From Rhabditoides inermis (lineage: Eukaryota; Nematoda; Chromadorea; Rhabditida; Rhabditidae): 64,000 bases of DNA. The DNA lies in NCBI GenBank assembly GCA_963966185.1, contig CAWZYM010000174.1, positions 215,001 through 279,000 of the forward strand, given 5' to 3'. Of the stretch, positions 60,545 through 64,000 are shown piece by piece. The translations under genes and the position numbers were made by a program. The notes under the pieces were generated by a model, which had not been told where the DNA came from, ran no database searches, and worked only from the letters and a program-made list of their open reading frames with translations. Each line of letters starts with the position of its first letter. Position 1 is the first letter of the stretch.

Positions 60545-63487
60545 GTGAGTGTGTCTAGTCTCGTTTCTGCATTCTACCTCCTTTGCAATGTGATCTTGAT
60601 CAGTGGACTGTGCGATTGATTCTTAATTCCTGATCTTTTCTGTCTGCGAATTCTTGTCTCCTCATTCCGTTTACCCTGTTCTCTGCGTGCCTTTCTTGAC
60701 GTTGCAAACTCTGCGCATCAATCACTCGGAATGGAGAAGAGAGTATCGCGAATAGAGTCCGAATTGAGTTGGAATTACGGGAGGAGAAGAGCAGTGTGAT
60801 TGCTTGCAGCAACGGAGTCTCTCGATTGTTTTGGGTGTTGGTTGATTGGGAGCTGTCTGTGTTGTCTATGTGAGGGAGTGAGCGAAAGAGAGACGAGAGA
60901 GAGAGAGAGAGATAGAGATAGAGGAGGGAGTAAGGGAGATACCGGCTTGCTTGATCCCTGTCCACCTCCGACGCGTCGCTTTTTCTGTCTTCGATGAACG
61001 CTTTTTGCGATCACCGCGCGCATGGTCCGTTCAGAGGGAGAGAGTGCGGGACAGGAAGAGGGAGAAGGCGGTGAGAGGAGGAGAGTCGCTGCGCTACCGA
61101 GAGACGCAGAGTGGCTAGTAGCGGGAATCCGGAAATTGCGTCACGAATGGAAGAAGGGGTGCGTGGTGGCAGGTGGAAGCCGAGGGGGGCTAAGACATAA
61201 GAAGATGGCCACGCGAGGGGGACGTGTCCGGGAAGGAAGGGGGAGGAGGGGGAGGGCAGGTGATTAGGTGACACGCACTGATGTCATGTGGGTAGGGCTC
61301 GCCGATCGCGCCCCTGCCTCGCACCGTCCTTGAGTGCTACTCCTATTCTTCCCATTCTTATTCTTCTCTCCGAGGTTTTGTGAGGGATTAGCACTGAGTG
61401 AGGATTTGTGGATGTGGATTGCGTATGTCGGATTTTGCTGGCCTTGGCATGTATGATGTTCTTTTTGTGCTACTCTACGCATGGAGCTGTTTTTTTTAAC
61501 CAAATGTGTGTTCGCGTTAGTAAGTATGAAGAATAGCTTATGAGTACTCAGTACTCTAGTACTCATAAGGGCTCATATTTTCTAGCTAACCGCTAACGTC
61601 TTCTTTCATGGTAGAGTTCAGTCATGGTTTGTTGTCAATGTTGTCTCGCTACAATACATACTACTTTCCGCTCATGATAGTGCATTGATGCAGTGATCTA
61701 CCTGTCGGTTTTCTCGCAGGCTCGCTCGCAGCGTGTGATCGACCGTCGAAACTGACCCAATTCTCCCTCTCACCGCGCAGGCGCACGCTAAACGTGTGAA
61801 ATGTATCCAATCTCTCTCTCTTCTCTCACTCACTCACTCTCTCTCCCCCATATCTCGAATCACTTGAAACCTTTTTCCGCTTCCGAATCGTAATCGACTG
61901 ATCGCGCGCGCGCGCTGTTAGCGGAAGTTGTGGGGAGGGTCTTTGTGTTTTTTTTAGCTAGCTAGCTTTTGATTGTTCTTCGTTCTGTGTTCTTTCTCCT
62001 CCCGTCCATGCCCTGAGGCAGTGTGTATGCGCGAGAGATGAGCTGATATGCTGTTGTGAGTGGGGTGAAGAGAAGAGAGTGGCGGCGGCGGCAGTGTTGG
62101 AATGAGCTTGAGCCGATTATGATGAGTGCTTTCTTTGCTGCTTTGCTCTCTCGCCGTTCGCTCTCTCACTACACTTGTCTGTCTGTTGTGAGCTGCGAGG
62201 CATTCGCATGTTCCTCTCCTCAACCGTATTCACTCTCCAACTATGCGATGGACCGTCCCCAACTCGCCCCCTGTTATTGGGTCTAATTTGCATATGGAAC
62301 ATGCTGCGGAGGAAGTGAGTGTGTTCGCTTTGCTTTTCACATGCCAATCAGTGTCCGCAACCTCTTTCGCTACCTAGTTTCCCTTCCTCTCGTTTCTAGT
62401 GTGAGAGTGTTGCGTCGTTCGTCTCACTGTTCACTGATCATTCTTCCACTCTTCTCTTAATGTGCTATGAAATGGAGGATGATGTGGGTTGTCTATCGTG
62501 GAGTGAAGTGAAGGTTGAAATTTGCGGGCGGATTGTTTTCTGTGCTGTGCCTTTTATGAGATGGATATATGGTATGCGGGGGTGTTTCGTAGTCGTCGTT
62601 TCATGGTGTGTTTACGCGAGTTGAACCTGTTTATATATTGTGGTTTGTGGATAGACGAGGCGCGCGGTTGTATTCCAGAAAGGGGGATTCTGAATGTGTA
62701 CCACTTTTGTTTATGTTTGACTCATTGACTGGGAGGGTGTGTGGCTCACGTGTGCGTGTGTTGATTGGTTGTGAGTTTTGTTTCCGCAGCTATAAGTGAG
62801 AGTGAGTGCGGCGGCGCATCTTTTGATCTGTTATTTTGAAGGGGGTAGCATGGGTGTTATCTGCAATGGTGAATCAGCGTGTGTGTTGAGGCAGTGTGTG
62901 TGTGTCCAGTGTCCTTTTTGGGTACTCGCTCTCTCGCTCTTGTGTCGGCTGCCGGCTTCGATCGCACAGCATTGGCAGTGATAGTGATACGTGCTGGTGT
63001 GGAATGAAGGGCGCATTTCCTCGGCACGGCACGGGTCTCTGGACTCCGCTTCGCATCCGCCGACGAGTCTTTGCCCACCTGCCCGATCCCGGTAGGAGCA
63101 GCGATGCGACGAGTTCGGTCACAATTCGGGTGAGTGATGCTGTTTGTGATCGACTACATTCTAAGGATGGTGATAGGTGACTGTTGCCATGTGTCTCGCG
63201 CTGTGCAGTGTTCTGTCGCCTCGCATCATTGATTAATTGATTGATCAATGTCACGTCGTTCGTTTGATTTGATTGCCGCCGCGGGCGCTGTGCGATTGCG
63301 GAGATTAGCGGCGCATTTGTGTTCTCGGCATGTGATTGCGCGATCGAACCTGCTCGTGTTGTGTGATTTGTAGAAAGGGAGCTGTGGTTCGAATGCGAGA
63401 ATGAGTGACGGACACGAGATATATCCCCGACATTGAGTGAGTGCTGCGTGTGAGAAAAAGTGACGCGACCGAGATTACTACATACGG

Positions 63488-63536
63488 GAGAGTTGCACAT
63501 GCGAGAGTTGCACATTCGAGAGTTGCACATTCGAGA
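63488..63536 (+). repeat. Short tandem repeat, three units of about 15-16 bp
   Basis: Three adjacent copies of a GAGAGTTGCACATTC-like unit. Confidence 0.85.
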
Positions 63537-63754
63537 GCGCCTCTCCCGCACTTTTTTCAATCAGAAATGAGTGTGAGATGCGGAACTATGTGGATCGGGG
63601 GATCACATCTGCTCGAGATATCGACTCGCGCCCCCAGCTGAGAGTGAGGGGAGTGCGAAGAGCAGTGAGCGGATATTGGATTACCCCCACTCGCGCCTCT
63701 TGATCCGTCCATTGATATCGACTGATCGGCTGATCGGCGCATCGATTGCGGGGT

Positions 63755-63922
63755 ATGAAGTCGCCGGGCAGTCGGTTCGCCTCGCTCAAGCTGCCCCGAT
63801 GTCCGCGCAAGAACACTGTGCTCATCACTGTCAGCATGTGCTCGAGAAGCAAATCGGCTGATGAGGTTATCTTCCTTCTTGTTTCGTTTCCGTCAGCCCT
63901 CGAATCTATTTCCATGCATTGA
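63755..63922 (+). other. Possible small exon or alternative first exon
   Basis: A GC-rich open frame from the ATG at 63755 encodes MKSPGSRFASLKLPRCPRK, then NTVLITVSMC, with a stop at 63920-63922. The composition is coding-like but there is no supporting splice evidence. It might be an alternative start for the gene beginning at 60305. Confidence 0.2.
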
Positions 63923-64000
63923 ACCGCTTTGCTAACACGACACTCGATCTCGAATGTTTGATATACGGATGTAGATGTGTGTGTTTGTGTATGTGTGTGG

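Larger units (their letters stand above)
60545..64000. other. Probable long intron or intergenic region to window end
   Basis: No confident exon. It contains a GA tract (about 60895-60925), GC-rich patches, a CACTCACTCACT run near 61825, a (GC)n run near 61904-61916 and a triple repeat of GAGAGTTGCACAT at about 63488-63530. Confidence 0.4.

Noticed and set aside
61022..61267. Plus-strand 81-codon frame, Arg/Gly-rich
   Set aside because: Composition follows a GA/GGA-rich stretch; no splice context or recognisable protein features.

Overview
The window looks like nematode nuclear DNA, most likely a rhabditid or diplogastrid relative of Caenorhabditis/Pristionchus. Evidence: many short GT-AG introns with TTTCAG-type acceptors, acceptor-like sequences directly before start codons (as at spliced-leader addition sites), nematode serpentine chemoreceptors, a nematode-style F-box protein, tightly spaced same-strand genes (rpl-16 and an ELP6 homologue, 132 bp apart), and a complete KIF13/KLP-4 kinesin. 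Exons are GC-rich. Introns are AT-rich or consist largely of (GA)n/(CT)n microsatellite.

Layout. 0.3-0.8 kb: LINE fragment (minus). 2.0-18.5 kb: kinesin-3 of the KIF13/KLP-4 type (plus), with a GT54 N-acetylglucosaminyltransferase gene nested in one intron on the minus strand (10.9-12.6 kb). 19.8-21.3 kb: an Srg-superfamily-like chemoreceptor, followed by a truncated tandem copy at 21.6-22.0 kb. 22.2-24.4 kb: F-box protein. 24.5-31.7 kb (minus): an Srh/Sri/Str-like seven-helix chemoreceptor. One of its introns is about 5.8 kb and contains a CR1/Jockey-type LINE, a palindromic insertion inside that LINE, small inverted-repeat elements and a decayed gene fragment. 32.5-35.6 kb: requiem/DPF double-PHD protein (dpff-1-like). 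37.7-51.4 kb: stomatin-family gene with four candidate 5' starts. 51.9-54.0 kb (minus): GMP reductase. 55.0-57.7 kb (plus): a small unrecognised protein, ribosomal protein L13a (rpl-16) and an Elongator subunit 6 homologue. 60.3 kb to the end: the 5' exons of an unrecognised gene and long low-coding sequence.

The genes do not form one pathway. They are ordinary animal housekeeping functions (axonal transport motor, chromatin reader, membrane scaffold, purine salvage, ribosome, tRNA modification) mixed with fast-evolving chemoreceptor and F-box genes. The rpl-16/ELP6 pair is the best operon candidate.

Quality note. The kinesin and its nested gene carry at least a dozen frame breaks, most of them one-base losses in 2-4 base homopolymers, while dpff-1, stomatin, GMP reductase, rpl-16 and ELP6 read cleanly. 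I read this as local assembly error, but a very recent pseudogene is not excluded by sequence alone.
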